The notes under the pieces: generated by a model
Told to the model about the DNA's origin: nothing
What the model saw: the letters and a program-made list of their open reading frames with translations, nothing else
Database searches by the model: none
Made by a program: the position numbers and the translations under genes
In this document: positions 9,609-18,164 of the stretch, piece by piece
How positions within the stretch are numbered: position 1 is the stretch's first letter
Layout: every line of letters starts with the position of its first letter
Assembly: GCF_039523075.1 (NCBI RefSeq)
Contig: NZ_BAAAEP010000001.1
Coordinates: 248,001-312,000 of the forward strand
Source of the DNA: Caenispirillum bisanense
GTDB taxonomy: Bacteria > Pseudomonadota > Alphaproteobacteria > Rhodospirillales > Rhodospirillaceae
Direction of reading: 5' to 3'
DNA length: 64,000 nucleotides

Positions 9609-10475
9609 TTGTCTCAACCCGTGCTGCCGCCAGGGTGGCGGCTGGCGTCCCACGCGACGCTCGACAGCACCAACGCGGAACTACGCCGCCTCTCCGACCG
9701 GAGAGGCGGTGCCGCGTCTGCGGGGACCGGCGGCTTCGCGCCGGCGGCCGCGGCGTCCTGCGATGAAGGGCTGATCGTCCAGGCCGACGTCCAGACCGCC
9801 GGCCGCGGCCGGTGCGGCCGGGCGTGGGACAGCCCCTCCGGCAACCTCTATTGCTCCACGCTGGTGCGGGTGGGCGGCGCCTACGGCGAGGCCGGGCAGC
9901 TGGCCTTCGTGGTCGGCGTCGCCATGCACGAGGCGCTGACGGCGCTCGCCCCCGGCCTGCCCATCGCGCTCAAGTGGCCCAATGACCTGCTGCTGGGCGA
10001 CGGCAAGCTGGCCGGCATCCTGCTGGAGACCTGCTTCGAACCCAGCGAGCCGCCCGGCTACGGGTTCGTCATCGTCGGCACCGGCGTCAATCTGGCGCAG
10101 GCCCCGGCCGCCGCCGCCGCCCTCTATCCCACCGCCACCCTGGCGGGGGCAGGGGTGGCCGTGGCGCCGCTCGACCTGCTCGGGCTTTATGCCGAGGCGC
10201 TGGCGGCGTGGCTGGTGCGCTGGCGGACGGAGGGCTTCGGCGTCGTGCGCGACCGCTGGCTGAGCGCCGCCCATGGCGTCGGCGGGCCGGTGACGGCGCG
10301 GCTGGCGGACGGGCAGGAGCTGCCCGGCACCTTCGCCGCCCTGGATGCCGACGGCGCCCTGGTGCTGCGGCTGGCCGACGGCTCCACCCGCCGCATCCTG
10401 GCCGGCGACGTGTTCTTCGGCCCGAAGCCGCCGCCCGCGCCCCCTGCGACCCCCACGCCGACGGGAGAGGGCTGA
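9609..10475 (+). CDS. birA: biotin--[acetyl-CoA-carboxylase] ligase
   Basis: Attaches biotin to the carrier domain of biotin-dependent carboxylases through biotinyl-AMP. The 288-residue product has the adenylation motif GRGRCGRAWDSPSGNLYCS near residue 64, then ALKWPNDLLLGDGKLAGIL, and a small C-terminal SH3-like domain. There is no N-terminal DNA-binding domain, so it is a ligase only, not a repressor. An Ala/Gly-rich insertion lies near residue 35. The start is TTG at 9609, chosen because GGAGAGGCG precedes it at good spacing and the protein begins at the expected point. Stop and coaX start overlap as TGATG. Confidence 0.93.
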   Translation: MSQPVLPPGWRLASHATLDSTNAELRRLSDRRGGAASAGTGGFAPAAAASCDEGLIVQADVQTAGRGRCGRAWDSPSGNLYCSTLVRVGGAYGEAGQLAFVVGVAMHEALTALAPGLPIALKWPNDLLLGDGKLAGILLETCFEPSEPPGYGFVIVGTGVNLAQAPAAAAALYPTATLAGAGVAVAPLDLLGLYAEALAAWLVRWRTEGFGVVRDRWLSAAHGVGGPVTARLADGQELPGTFAALDADGALVLRLADGSTRRILAGDVFFGPKPPPAPPATPTPTGEG

Positions 10476-11254
10476 TGCTGCTCGCCATCGATTCCGGTAA
10501 CACCAACACCGTCTTTTCCGTGTTCGACGGCGACGAGGTGAAGGGCGAATGGCGCGCCTCCACCGCCACCGACCGCACCGCCGACGAATACGGCGTGTGG
10601 CTGACCCTGCTGCTCGGCACCGCCGGGATCACGCCGGCGGACATCAAGGCGGCCATCATCGCCACCGTGGTGCCGGCCAATGTCTTCACGCTGAAAAGCG
10701 TCTGCCGCCGCTACTTCGACTGCGAGCCGCTGGTGATCGGCGAGCCGGGCGTCGACCTTGGCCTCACCATCCGCCTCGACCGGCCGGAGGAGGTGGGGGC
10801 GGACCGGCTGGTGAACGCGGTCGCGGCCCATGCCCGCTATCCCGGGCCGCTGATCGTCATTGATTTCGGCACTGCCACCACCTTCGACGTGGTGGCGGCC
10901 AACGGCGACTATCTGGGCGGCGCCATCGCGCCCGGCATCAATCTGTCGCTGGAAGCGTTGCACATGGCGGCGGCGAAATTGCCGCGCATTGCCGTCGGTC
11001 GCCCCAAGTCGGTGATCGGCAAATCAACCGTGCCGGCGATGAAGTCCGGCGTTTACTGGGGCTACGTGGGCTTGATCGAAGGGCTGGTGCGCCGCATCTG
11101 CGATGAAATGGGAGCCGCCATGACCGTGGTGGCGACGGGCGGCCTGGCGCCGCTGTTCATGGAAGCGACCGATGCGATCCACCATCTCGACCAGGATCTG
11201 ACCCTTCGGGGCCTTCTTGAAATCCACCGCAGAAACGTCAAGGGAAGAGTGTGA
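10475..11254 (+). CDS. coaX: type III pantothenate kinase
   Basis: Phosphorylates pantothenate in the first step of coenzyme A synthesis. The 259-residue protein belongs to the acetate/sugar kinase fold: phosphate-binding loop AIDSGNTNTVFSVFDG at the N-terminus, GADRLVNAVAA near residue 105, and DFGTATTFDVV near residue 127, all hallmarks of CoaX. It overlaps birA by one base and rnj by four, so birA, coaX and rnj are translationally coupled. Confidence 0.95.
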   Translation: MLLAIDSGNTNTVFSVFDGDEVKGEWRASTATDRTADEYGVWLTLLLGTAGITPADIKAAIIATVVPANVFTLKSVCRRYFDCEPLVIGEPGVDLGLTIRLDRPEEVGADRLVNAVAAHARYPGPLIVIDFGTATTFDVVAANGDYLGGAIAPGINLSLEALHMAAAKLPRIAVGRPKSVIGKSTVPAMKSGVYWGYVGLIEGLVRRICDEMGAAMTVVATGGLAPLFMEATDAIHHLDQDLTLRGLLEIHRRNVKGRV

Positions 11255-12924
11255 CCAACAACAACGACAAGGACTTCACGCCGCGCAACGAGCTGTGGTT
11301 CGTCCCGCTCGGCGGTTCGGGCGAGATCGGCATGAACCTCAACCTCTATGGGTGCGAGGGCAAGTGGATCATCGTCGACATGGGCGTCAGCTTCGGTGAC
11401 GACAGCGTGCCGGGCGTGGATGTGGTCATGCCCGACCCGTCGTTCATCGAGGACCGCGCCAAGGACCTGCTCGGCATCGTCATCACCCATGCCCACGAAG
11501 ACCACCTGGGCGCCGTGGGCTACCTGTGGCCGTGGCTGAAGTGCCCGGTCTACGCCACGCCCTTTGCCGCCACCTTCCTGGAAACCAAGCTGCAGGAAGA
11601 AGAGCTGCTGGGCGAGGTGCCGCTGAACGTGGTGCCGCTGGGCGGCCGCATCGAGCTGGGCCCGTTCGACATCGAGTTCGTGTCGCTCACCCACTCGATC
11701 CCCGAGCCCAACGGCCTGGCCATCCGCACCCCCTACGGCATGATCTTCCACACCGGCGACTGGAAGCTCGACCCCGAGCCGGTGGTCGGCCGCGATGCCG
11801 ACATCGCCCGCCTGAAGGCGCTGGGCGACGAGGGCGTGCTGGCGGTGGTGTGCGATTCCACCAACGTCATGAACCCCGGCCATTCCGGGTCCGAGGGCGC
11901 GGTGCGCGACAGCCTGGCGCAGCTCATCGGCCGCTATGACCGCAAGGTGGCGGTGGCCTGCTTCGCCTCCAACGTGGCGCGGCTGGTGACCATCATCAAC
12001 GCCGCCCGCGACAATCACCGCGAGGTCTGTCTGGTCGGCCGCAGCCTGTGGCGCATCGTCGATGTCGCCCGCAAGACCGGCTACCTGAGCGAGAGCCTCA
12101 ACTTCCTGGAGGCCGACGAGGCCGCCAACCTGCCCGACAACCGCGTGCTCTACATCTGCACCGGCAGCCAGGGCGAGCCGCGGGCGGCGCTGAACCGCAT
12201 CGCCTGGCAGTCCCACCCCTCGGTGCGCTTCGGGCGCGGCGACGTGGTGCTGTTTTCGTCCCGCGTCATTCCGGGCAACGAGCGCGCCATCTTCCGGCTG
12301 CAGAACCAGCTGGTGCGGCTCGGCTGCGAGATCGTCACCGACCGCGAGCATTTCATCCACGTCTCCGGCCATCCGGCGCAGGACGAGATGCGCGAGATGT
12401 ACGGCTACCTGCGGCCGCAGATCTCCATCCCGGTCCACGGCGAGCGCCGCCACCTGCACGAACACGAGAAGCTGGCCCGCGAATGCGGCGTGCAGCAGGT
12501 GGTGGTGAACGAGAACGGCGGCATCGTCCACATCGGCCCCGGCGAGGCGGAAGTGCTGGGCCATGTGCCGACCGGGCGGCTGGTGCTCGACGGCGACCGC
12601 ATCGTGCCCATCGACAGCGAGATCCTGCGCGACCGCAAGCGCATGGTGCAGAACGGCGCCGCCGTCATCACCATCGTCATGGACGCCCGCGGCAAGCTGC
12701 TGGCCGACCCGTTGGTCACCACCCACGGCCTGTTCGAGCCCGACGAGGACGAGGACGAAAGCGTGCTGGTGGAGGTGGTGATGACCGCCCTGCGCCGCCT
12801 CAGCCCCGACGACCGCCGCAACGACGAGGCAGTGGCGGAAGCGGCCCGAATCGCGCTACGTCGGACCTTCCAGGCCGACCAGCGCCGCAAGCCGCTGACC
12901 GACGTGCATCTGGTGCGCCTGTAA
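11251..12924 (+). CDS. rnj: ribonuclease J
   Basis: Metallo-beta-lactamase/beta-CASP RNase with 5'-3' exo- and endonuclease activity in mRNA decay and rRNA maturation. The 557-residue protein shows the zinc motif HAHEDHLGA near residue 80, HTGDWKLDP near residue 166, DSTNVMNPGHSGSE near residue 205, and the beta-CASP segment HVSGHPAQDEM near residue 370. The GTG start at 11251 overlaps the coaX stop (GTGTGA), with AAGGGAAG just upstream. Presence of RNase J fits alphaproteobacteria. Confidence 0.95.
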   Translation: MTNNNDKDFTPRNELWFVPLGGSGEIGMNLNLYGCEGKWIIVDMGVSFGDDSVPGVDVVMPDPSFIEDRAKDLLGIVITHAHEDHLGAVGYLWPWLKCPVYATPFAATFLETKLQEEELLGEVPLNVVPLGGRIELGPFDIEFVSLTHSIPEPNGLAIRTPYGMIFHTGDWKLDPEPVVGRDADIARLKALGDEGVLAVVCDSTNVMNPGHSGSEGAVRDSLAQLIGRYDRKVAVACFASNVARLVTIINAARDNHREVCLVGRSLWRIVDVARKTGYLSESLNFLEADEAANLPDNRVLYICTGSQGEPRAALNRIAWQSHPSVRFGRGDVVLFSSRVIPGNERAIFRLQNQLVRLGCEIVTDREHFIHVSGHPAQDEMREMYGYLRPQISIPVHGERRHLHEHEKLARECGVQQVVVNENGGIVHIGPGEAEVLGHVPTGRLVLDGDRIVPIDSEILRDRKRMVQNGAAVITIVMDARGKLLADPLVTTHGLFEPDEDEDESVLVEVVMTALRRLSPDDRRNDEAVAEAARIALRRTFQADQRRKPLTDVHLVRL

Positions 12925-12950
12925 CATCACCATCGGGAGGGTAGAGGGAC

Positions 12951-13355
12951 ATGATCGGACGCTTGAACCACGTCGCCATCGCGGTGCCGGACCTGGAGGC
13001 CGCCACCGCCGTTTACCGCGATGTGCTGGGCGCCAAGGTTTCCGCGCCGGTGCCGCAGCCGGCGCACGGGGTGACGGTGGTGTTCATCGAGCTGCCCAAC
13101 ACCAAGATCGAGCTTCTCCACCCGCTGGGAGAGAAGTCGCCGATCCAGGGCTTCCTCGACAAGAACGCCTCCGGCGGCATTCACCACGTCTGCTATGAAG
13201 TGGACGACATCTATGCCGCCCGCGACAAGCTGAAGGCCGACGGCATGCGGGTGCTGGGCGACGGCGAGCCGAAGATCGGCGCCCACGACAAGCCGGTGCT
13301 GTTCCTCCACCCGAAGGACTTCAACGGCACCCTGGTGGAGCTGGAGCAGGCGTAA
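12951..13355 (+). CDS. mce: methylmalonyl-CoA epimerase
   Basis: Interconverts (S)- and (R)-methylmalonyl-CoA in propionyl-CoA assimilation, upstream of methylmalonyl-CoA mutase. The 134 residues form two vicinal-oxygen-chelate (glyoxalase-like) repeats. Metal ligands are visible in RLNHVAIAVPD (His near residue 6), IHHVCYEVDD (His near 80), and the final ELEQA glutamate. A GGGAGG ribosome site precedes the ATG. It is the last gene of the nuo-birA-coaX-rnj run. Confidence 0.93.
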   Translation: MIGRLNHVAIAVPDLEAATAVYRDVLGAKVSAPVPQPAHGVTVVFIELPNTKIELLHPLGEKSPIQGFLDKNASGGIHHVCYEVDDIYAARDKLKADGMRVLGDGEPKIGAHDKPVLFLHPKDFNGTLVELEQA

Positions 13356-13381
13356 GGCCTGGTGCAGCAAGGGAAAAACGA

Positions 13382-13410
13382 CGGCGCCGCGGGCTTTCGC
13401 CCCGGCGCCG
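13382..13410 (+). terminator. rho-independent terminator after mce
   Basis: Arms CGGCGCCG at 13382-13389 and CGGCGCCG at 13403-13410 pair perfectly, with further G/C pairing inward, followed by TTTGTCCTTT. It lies 26 bases past the mce stop and closes the complex I operon. Confidence 0.8.
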
Positions 13411-13538
13411 TTTGTCCTTTCCGCGCCGGCACGCTGTGACAACGTCTGCCGCCGCTCTCGAAACATTTACCCCTGATTAATCACAGCGGGCCACTCTCGC
13501 GCCGCCAGACGCAACCGCCAGAGAGAGTGAGAGCCCCC

Positions 13539-14324
13539 ATGTCGCAGACCCGCCGCCTCGCCGCTGCCGTCATCGCCGCGGCCATTGCCTCCGTCATCAC
13601 CGTTTCGGCCGCCGCCGCCGCGCCGCTGGCACCGTCGGAGCGGTGCGCCGTCGCCGCCCCGGCCGTCGCCTATCCGCCGCTGCCGCACGTGGCCCGGCTG
13701 GTGACCGAGGGCAAGGAGGTGCGCATCGTCGCGCTCGGCTCCTCCAGCACCTCCGGCACCGGCGCCAGCAGCGCCGCCGCCACCTATCCCGCCCAGCTGG
13801 CCGGTCTTCTCGCCGCCGGCCGTCCGGCGGTGAGCGTCCACATGGTCAACAGCGGCATCGGCGGCGAGACGGTCGCCATGAACATGGCCCGCCTGCAGCG
13901 GGATGTGCTCGACCACGACCCCGATCTGGTGATCTGGCAGCTGGCCACCAACGACGTGTTCCGCAAGGTGCCGCGCGACACCTACATGGACCAGGCCCGC
14001 GATGGCATCCGCCGCATGCAGGCGGCCGGCGCCGACATGGTGCTGATGGAGCCGCAGTACGTGCCCACCCGCGCCAGCGATGCCGCCTATGTGGAGTCGG
14101 TGGCGGCGGTGCGGGCGCTGGGGGCGGAGTTCAAGCTGCCGGTCATCACCCGCTTCGACTTCATGAAGGTGTGGCTGGACGACGGCCGCTTCACCGTGGA
14201 AGACATGCTTTCCGCCGACGGCCTGCACATGACCGATGCCAGCTACCGCTGCCTGGCGGAACTGGTGGCGGGCGTCATCGCGCCGCCGGCCGTCACCGCT
14301 GCCAAGGCCGCCGCCGGCGGCTGA
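13539..14324 (+). CDS. secreted SGNH/GDSL-type hydrolase
   Basis: Probable periplasmic or exported esterase/acyl-hydrolase; the substrate is unknown. The 261-residue product begins with a signal peptide (basic MSQTRR, then an Ala/Val-rich core ending AAAA). SGNH blocks are visible: ALGSSSTSGTG (block I, catalytic Ser, with GSSS in place of GDS), NSGIGGETV (block II), WQLATNDV (block III, with ATND replacing GxND), and DGLHM (block V, catalytic Asp and His). An in-frame GTG lies 12 bases upstream, but GAGAGAGTGAG sits 7 bases before the ATG used here. Codon use resembles its neighbours. Confidence 0.8.
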   Translation: MSQTRRLAAAVIAAAIASVITVSAAAAAPLAPSERCAVAAPAVAYPPLPHVARLVTEGKEVRIVALGSSSTSGTGASSAAATYPAQLAGLLAAGRPAVSVHMVNSGIGGETVAMNMARLQRDVLDHDPDLVIWQLATNDVFRKVPRDTYMDQARDGIRRMQAAGADMVLMEPQYVPTRASDAAYVESVAAVRALGAEFKLPVITRFDFMKVWLDDGRFTVEDMLSADGLHMTDASYRCLAELVAGVIAPPAVTAAKAAAGG

Positions 14325-14351
14325 ACTCTCAAGGCCGCCGCCGGCGGCTGA
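14303..14351. repeat. 27-bp tandem duplication across a stop codon
   Basis: A 22-base block beginning CAAGGCCGCCGCCGGCGGCT occurs at 14303-14324 and again at 14330-14351, a unit of 27 bases. The first copy encodes the last residues and TGA of the SGNH hydrolase; the second repeats them outside the gene. Each copy holds the palindrome GCCGCCGGCGGC. It lies between two convergent genes. Confidence 0.85.
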
Positions 14352-14372
14352 TCTCCCTCTCTTCCTTCTCCC

Positions 14373-16754
14373 TCACTGCGGCGCCGGCAGGGCGTAGGCG
14401 ATGACCGAATCGCCCGCCTTGGTGCCGAGCGAACCATGGCCGCCGGCCGCCACCACCACGTACTGGCGGCCGTCGTCGCCCTGGAAGGTCATGGGCGTCG
14501 CCTGACCGCCGGCCGGCAGCCGCGCCTTCCACAGTTCGGCGCCGGTGGCGACGTCGTAGGCCCGCAGGTAGTAGTCGATGGTGCCCGACAGGAAGGCGAC
14601 GCCGCCGGCGGTGACCAGCGGGCCGCCCAGGCTCGGCACCCCCATCTCGAAGGGCAGGGGCAGCGGCGCCTGATCGCGGACGGTGCCGTTGCGGTGCATC
14701 CAGACGATCTCGCCGGTGGTCAGGTCGGCGGCGGAAACATAGCCCCACGGCGGCTGCTCGCACGGCAGGCCGAGGACGGAGGTGAACGGCTCCAGCTCCA
14801 CCGCATAGGGGGCGCCGAAGTTTTCGTTCAGGGCCGGCAGCTCGCCTTCCGGCTCCTTCGGGTTGACGTAGAGGGTGGTGTCGTCGGCGCGCGGGATCAG
14901 GCGGGAGGTGAAGGCGAGGTAGGCCGGCGTGGTGAACACCAGCTGCCGGTCCGGGTCCACCGCCACGCCGCCCCAGTTGAAGACGCCGAAGTTGCCGGGG
15001 TGGATCAGCGACCCTTCCAGCGACGGCGGCGTGAACCGGCCCTCGTAGCGCAGGCGATGGAAGGCGATGCGGCAGGCCAGTTGGTCGAAGGGCGTCACCC
15101 CCCACATGTCGGCCTCGGTCAGCGGCGGCGGCGCGTAGGAGAGGGCAGAGGCCGGCTGGGTCGCCGCCGTGAAATCTCCCTCCACCGCCCCTTGCGGCGC
15201 CGGTTCCTGCTGCACCGGCAGGATGGGCTCGCCGGTGCGGCGGTCGAGCACGTAGAGGTCGCCCTGCTTGGTGGGCTGCACCAGGGCCGGCACCACCTCG
15301 CCGTTCAGGGTCAGGTCGACGAGCGTCGGCTGCGACGGCACATCGTAATCCCACAGGTCATGGTTGACGGTGCGGAAGTGCCAGCGCGGCGCCCCGGTTT
15401 CCACGTCGAGCGCCACCACCGACGACGAGTATTCCTCCACCGCCTCGCTGCGATCGCCGCCGAACTGGTCCGGCGGCTGGTTGCCGAGCGGCACGTAGAC
15501 CAGCCCGAGCCCTTCGTCGACGCTGGAGATGGCCCAGCTGTTGGGGGAGTTGGGGGTGTAGGTCTCGCCCTCGGGCAGCGGTTCGGTGCGGTCGGGGCGG
15601 GCCGGGTCCCACGCCCAGACGATGGCGCCGCTGCGCACGTCGAAGGCGCGGATGACGCCCGACGCCTCGCTGGTGGAGACGTTGTCGAGCACGGTGCCGC
15701 CGATGATCACCAGGTCGCGCGTCACCACCGGCGGCGAGGTGGAGTAATAGGCGCCGGGGCGGACGTTGGGCATGTTCTGCCACAGGTCGATCTCGCCGTC
15801 GGTGCCGAAGTCGGGGCAGCGGTCGCCGGTTTCGGGCGACAGGGCGATCAGCCGGCCGTCGGCGGTCGGCATGAACAGGCGCTCGCGGCAGGGCGCCTCG
15901 GCGGCGGCGGCGGGGTCGAGGTGATAGGCGAGGCCGCGGCAGGTGAGGTGCTGCAAGGCCAGGCCCTGCCGCACCTCCGGGTTCATGGTCCACACCTCGC
16001 GGCCGCTGTCGGCCTCCAGGGCGATCACCCGCTGGTGCGGGGTGCAGAGATAGAGGCGGTCGCGGATCTTCAGCGGCGTGACCTGGAAGGTGGTCTCCTC
16101 CGGTTCCCAGTCGGCGCCGCGGATGTCGCCGGTGTTGTACTCCCACACCTTTTCAAGCTGGCCGACGTTGGCCGGGGTGATCTGCGCCAGGGGGCTGTAG
16201 CGCTGGCCGTAGGAGGTGCGGCCGTAGGCGTGCCACTCGCCGGGCGGCACCGGCCCGGCGCCGGCCTCGCCCTCCGCCCCGACGGCGGTGCCGGGGCCGG
16301 CGTCGGCGAAGCGGCCCTCCAGGCGGTGGGGGTCGGTCATCCATGACGCCACCGCGACCGCCAGCGCCACCAGCAGCGCCCCCGCCAGGGGCAGGGCGGG
16401 GCGGCCGGCGGGGGCGGTGGGGATGACCGGGCGGCGCACCCACGGCAGCAGCAGCAGGACGCCGAGGACCACGATCAGGCTGCCGCGCGGCGCCAGCGCC
16501 CACCAGTCGAGCCCCACCTCCCACAGCGCCCAGACGAGCGTGCCGAGCACCAGTGCGGCATAGACCCACAGCGCCGCCCCCTGGCCGCGCCCGAGCAGGA
16601 TGCCGCTCAGGACCAGGGTGAGCCCGGCGATCAGGTAGTACCACGAGCCACCGAGGGCGATCAGCCAGCCGCCGCCGCCGGCCAGGGCGAGACCGGACAG
16701 CACCAGCACTCCGGCCATGACCACGGTCGCCGGGCGGGAGGATGTGGCAGGCAT
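14373..16754 (-). CDS. membrane-bound PQQ-dependent dehydrogenase (glucose/quinate family)
   Basis: Quinoprotein that oxidises a sugar or polyol in the periplasm and passes electrons to ubiquinone. The 793-residue product has about five N-terminal membrane helices (to about residue 130), then a beta-propeller catalytic domain with repeats such as LYLCTPHQRVIALEADSG and GAPRWHFRTVNHDLWDYDVP, ending GDSVIAYALP. Length and architecture match Gcd-type enzymes. The start at 16754 is chosen over 16784 because AGAGGGG precedes it. No PQQ synthesis genes are in the window, so substrate and cofactor supply are unknown. A LysR gene lies directly upstream on the same strand. Confidence 0.9.
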   Translation of the reverse strand: MPATSSRPATVVMAGVLVLSGLALAGGGGWLIALGGSWYYLIAGLTLVLSGILLGRGQGAALWVYAALVLGTLVWALWEVGLDWWALAPRGSLIVVLGVLLLLPWVRRPVIPTAPAGRPALPLAGALLVALAVAVASWMTDPHRLEGRFADAGPGTAVGAEGEAGAGPVPPGEWHAYGRTSYGQRYSPLAQITPANVGQLEKVWEYNTGDIRGADWEPEETTFQVTPLKIRDRLYLCTPHQRVIALEADSGREVWTMNPEVRQGLALQHLTCRGLAYHLDPAAAAEAPCRERLFMPTADGRLIALSPETGDRCPDFGTDGEIDLWQNMPNVRPGAYYSTSPPVVTRDLVIIGGTVLDNVSTSEASGVIRAFDVRSGAIVWAWDPARPDRTEPLPEGETYTPNSPNSWAISSVDEGLGLVYVPLGNQPPDQFGGDRSEAVEEYSSSVVALDVETGAPRWHFRTVNHDLWDYDVPSQPTLVDLTLNGEVVPALVQPTKQGDLYVLDRRTGEPILPVQQEPAPQGAVEGDFTAATQPASALSYAPPPLTEADMWGVTPFDQLACRIAFHRLRYEGRFTPPSLEGSLIHPGNFGVFNWGGVAVDPDRQLVFTTPAYLAFTSRLIPRADDTTLYVNPKEPEGELPALNENFGAPYAVELEPFTSVLGLPCEQPPWGYVSAADLTTGEIVWMHRNGTVRDQAPLPLPFEMGVPSLGGPLVTAGGVAFLSGTIDYYLRAYDVATGAELWKARLPAGGQATPMTFQGDDGRQYVVVAAGGHGSLGTKAGDSVIAYALPAPQ

Positions 16755-16841
16755 GGAAACCCCTCTGCGGCTGCACGGGAACACGTGTGCAGCAAACGCA
16801 GCATGCGCCGCTACGTTGCAGGGGCGGGAACGGCGCGGCTC

Positions 16842-17753
16842 CTACTGCGCCGCGCGCATGGCTTCCGTCGCCTCCAGCAACTGGGCCAGCAGCAGGCGGG
16901 CGGGCACGGTGAGGGCCTCGCGGTCGCGCATGGTCACCACCAGGTCGCGGCGGGCCCAGCCGTCGGTCAGGGGCACGGCGACGATGTTCATGCGGCCGGT
17001 GTGGGGCAGCACGCAGCCGGCCGGCAGCACGGCGACGCCCAGGCGGGCCTCCACCAGCCGCATGACCGCATCGAAGCTGGTGACGGTCAGGCGCATGCGC
17101 AGGTCGGCCTTGGCTTCCTGCGCCGCTTCCGACAGCAGGGCGCGCAGGGAACAGTCGTCGCGCAGCACCACATGCTCGTAGGCGAGCAGGTCGCGGAACT
17201 CCACCGCCGTCTGGGCGGCGAGCGGGTTGTCGGCCGGCAGCACCGCCACCAGCTGGTCGCGGCGGTAGGGGATGCTCTCCAGCCCCGGCGGCAGGTCCAC
17301 ATGCACCGCGTGCAGGCCGAGGTCGGCGACGCCGTCCAGCACCGATTGCACGACGCGGATGCTCGGCATCTGCTCGACCCCGACGGTGATGCCGGCATGG
17401 GCGGCGGAGAAGCGCGCCAGTTCCTCCGGCAGGTGCAGCAGCAGGGCGGAGGTATTGGCGGCGATGCTCACATGGCCGCGCAGGCCCTCGGCGAACTCCG
17501 ACAGCTCGCCCTGCATGCGGTCGATGATGGCGAACAGGCTGCGGGCATGGCGCACCAGGGTGGAGCCGGCGGCGGTGGGGGCGACGCCCTTGGGGTGGCG
17601 CAGCAGCAGCGGCGTGCCGAGCGCCGCCTCCAGATCGGAGATGCGCTTGGAGACGGCGGAGGCGGCGATGTGCTCGCGCTCGGCGGCGCGGGCGATGTTG
17701 TTCTCCTCCACCACGGCGAGGAACAGCTTCAGGGTCACGAGGTCGTAGCGCAT
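16842..17753 (-). CDS. LysR family transcriptional regulator
   Basis: 303-residue LysR-type regulator. It has an N-terminal winged helix-turn-helix (ARAAEREHIAASAVSKRISD near residue 20) followed by a periplasmic-binding-like effector domain. It is transcribed in the same direction as the PQQ dehydrogenase, 88 bases upstream of it, so that gene is a plausible target. A 7-bp inverted repeat with an 11-bp spacer at 18013-18037, upstream of this group, is a candidate binding site. The effector is unknown. Confidence 0.9.
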   Translation of the reverse strand: MRYDLVTLKLFLAVVEENNIARAAEREHIAASAVSKRISDLEAALGTPLLLRHPKGVAPTAAGSTLVRHARSLFAIIDRMQGELSEFAEGLRGHVSIAANTSALLLHLPEELARFSAAHAGITVGVEQMPSIRVVQSVLDGVADLGLHAVHVDLPPGLESIPYRRDQLVAVLPADNPLAAQTAVEFRDLLAYEHVVLRDDCSLRALLSEAAQEAKADLRMRLTVTSFDAVMRLVEARLGVAVLPAGCVLPHTGRMNIVAVPLTDGWARRDLVVTMRDREALTVPARLLLAQLLEATEAMRAAQ

Positions 17754-17792
17754 GGCAATCTCCGGCGCGGGGGCGGCGGCCTTGGGTGGTCC

Positions 17793-17912
17793 TTACATCG
17801 CGCGTCCGATCAGGCGGCGCAACAGGCGGCCGAGGGCGGCCAGGCGGTCGGCCTCGGCACGGTCGACAAGGGCGGCCAGCCGCGGGTCGGCGGGAACGGG
17901 CAGGGTGGTCAT
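17793..17912 (-). CDS. 39-residue hypothetical protein upstream of lysR
   Basis: Short ORF that I do not recognise: an acidic/hydrophobic start and an Arg/Leu-rich end (LLRRLIGRAM). It is supported by a strong ribosome site, ACAGGAG seven bases before the ATG, and by its position 39 bases upstream of the lysR start on the same strand. The basic amphipathic tail is reminiscent of DUF1127-like small proteins, but this is not an assignment. It could be a leader peptide. Confidence 0.5.
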   Translation of the reverse strand: MTTLPVPADPRLAALVDRAEADRLAALGRLLRRLIGRAM

Positions 17913-18012
17913 GGCGAAGCTCCTGTACCGGGGATCCGGGAAACCGGGGGCGACGCCGCAGGATCGGCCGATTGCGTGTCTGCATACAGCTTGCGCCCGC
18001 TGCTGCCATCGC

Positions 18013-18037
18013 GCAAACCACGGTTCGGAAGGTTTGC
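18013..18037. promoter_or_regulatory. candidate operator: 7-bp inverted repeat, 11-bp spacer
   Basis: GCAAACC at 18013-18019 and GGTTTGC at 18031-18037 are exact inverted repeats separated by 11 bases, close to the T-N11-A geometry of LysR-type sites. It lies in the 252-base gap between the minus-strand small ORF/lysR group and cimA. An 8-base direct repeat GCCATCGC flanks it on both sides. Confidence 0.4.
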
Positions 18038-18164
18038 CATCGCCAACCGCGACGGCACCCGCCGCCGGCCCGGCCGCCGCCTCCACACCGGGGCTTGGCA
18101 GGGGGGCGCCGGTGGGGCATTCTCCGCCTCTCCCGAAACGAACCAGGCGAGCCAGGGCCCTGCG

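Noticed and set aside
16785..18164. 460-codon N-terminal extension of the cimA frame
   Set aside because: Runs antisense through lysR, with His/Gln/Gly-rich sequence; conserved CimA sequence starts at the ATG at 18165.
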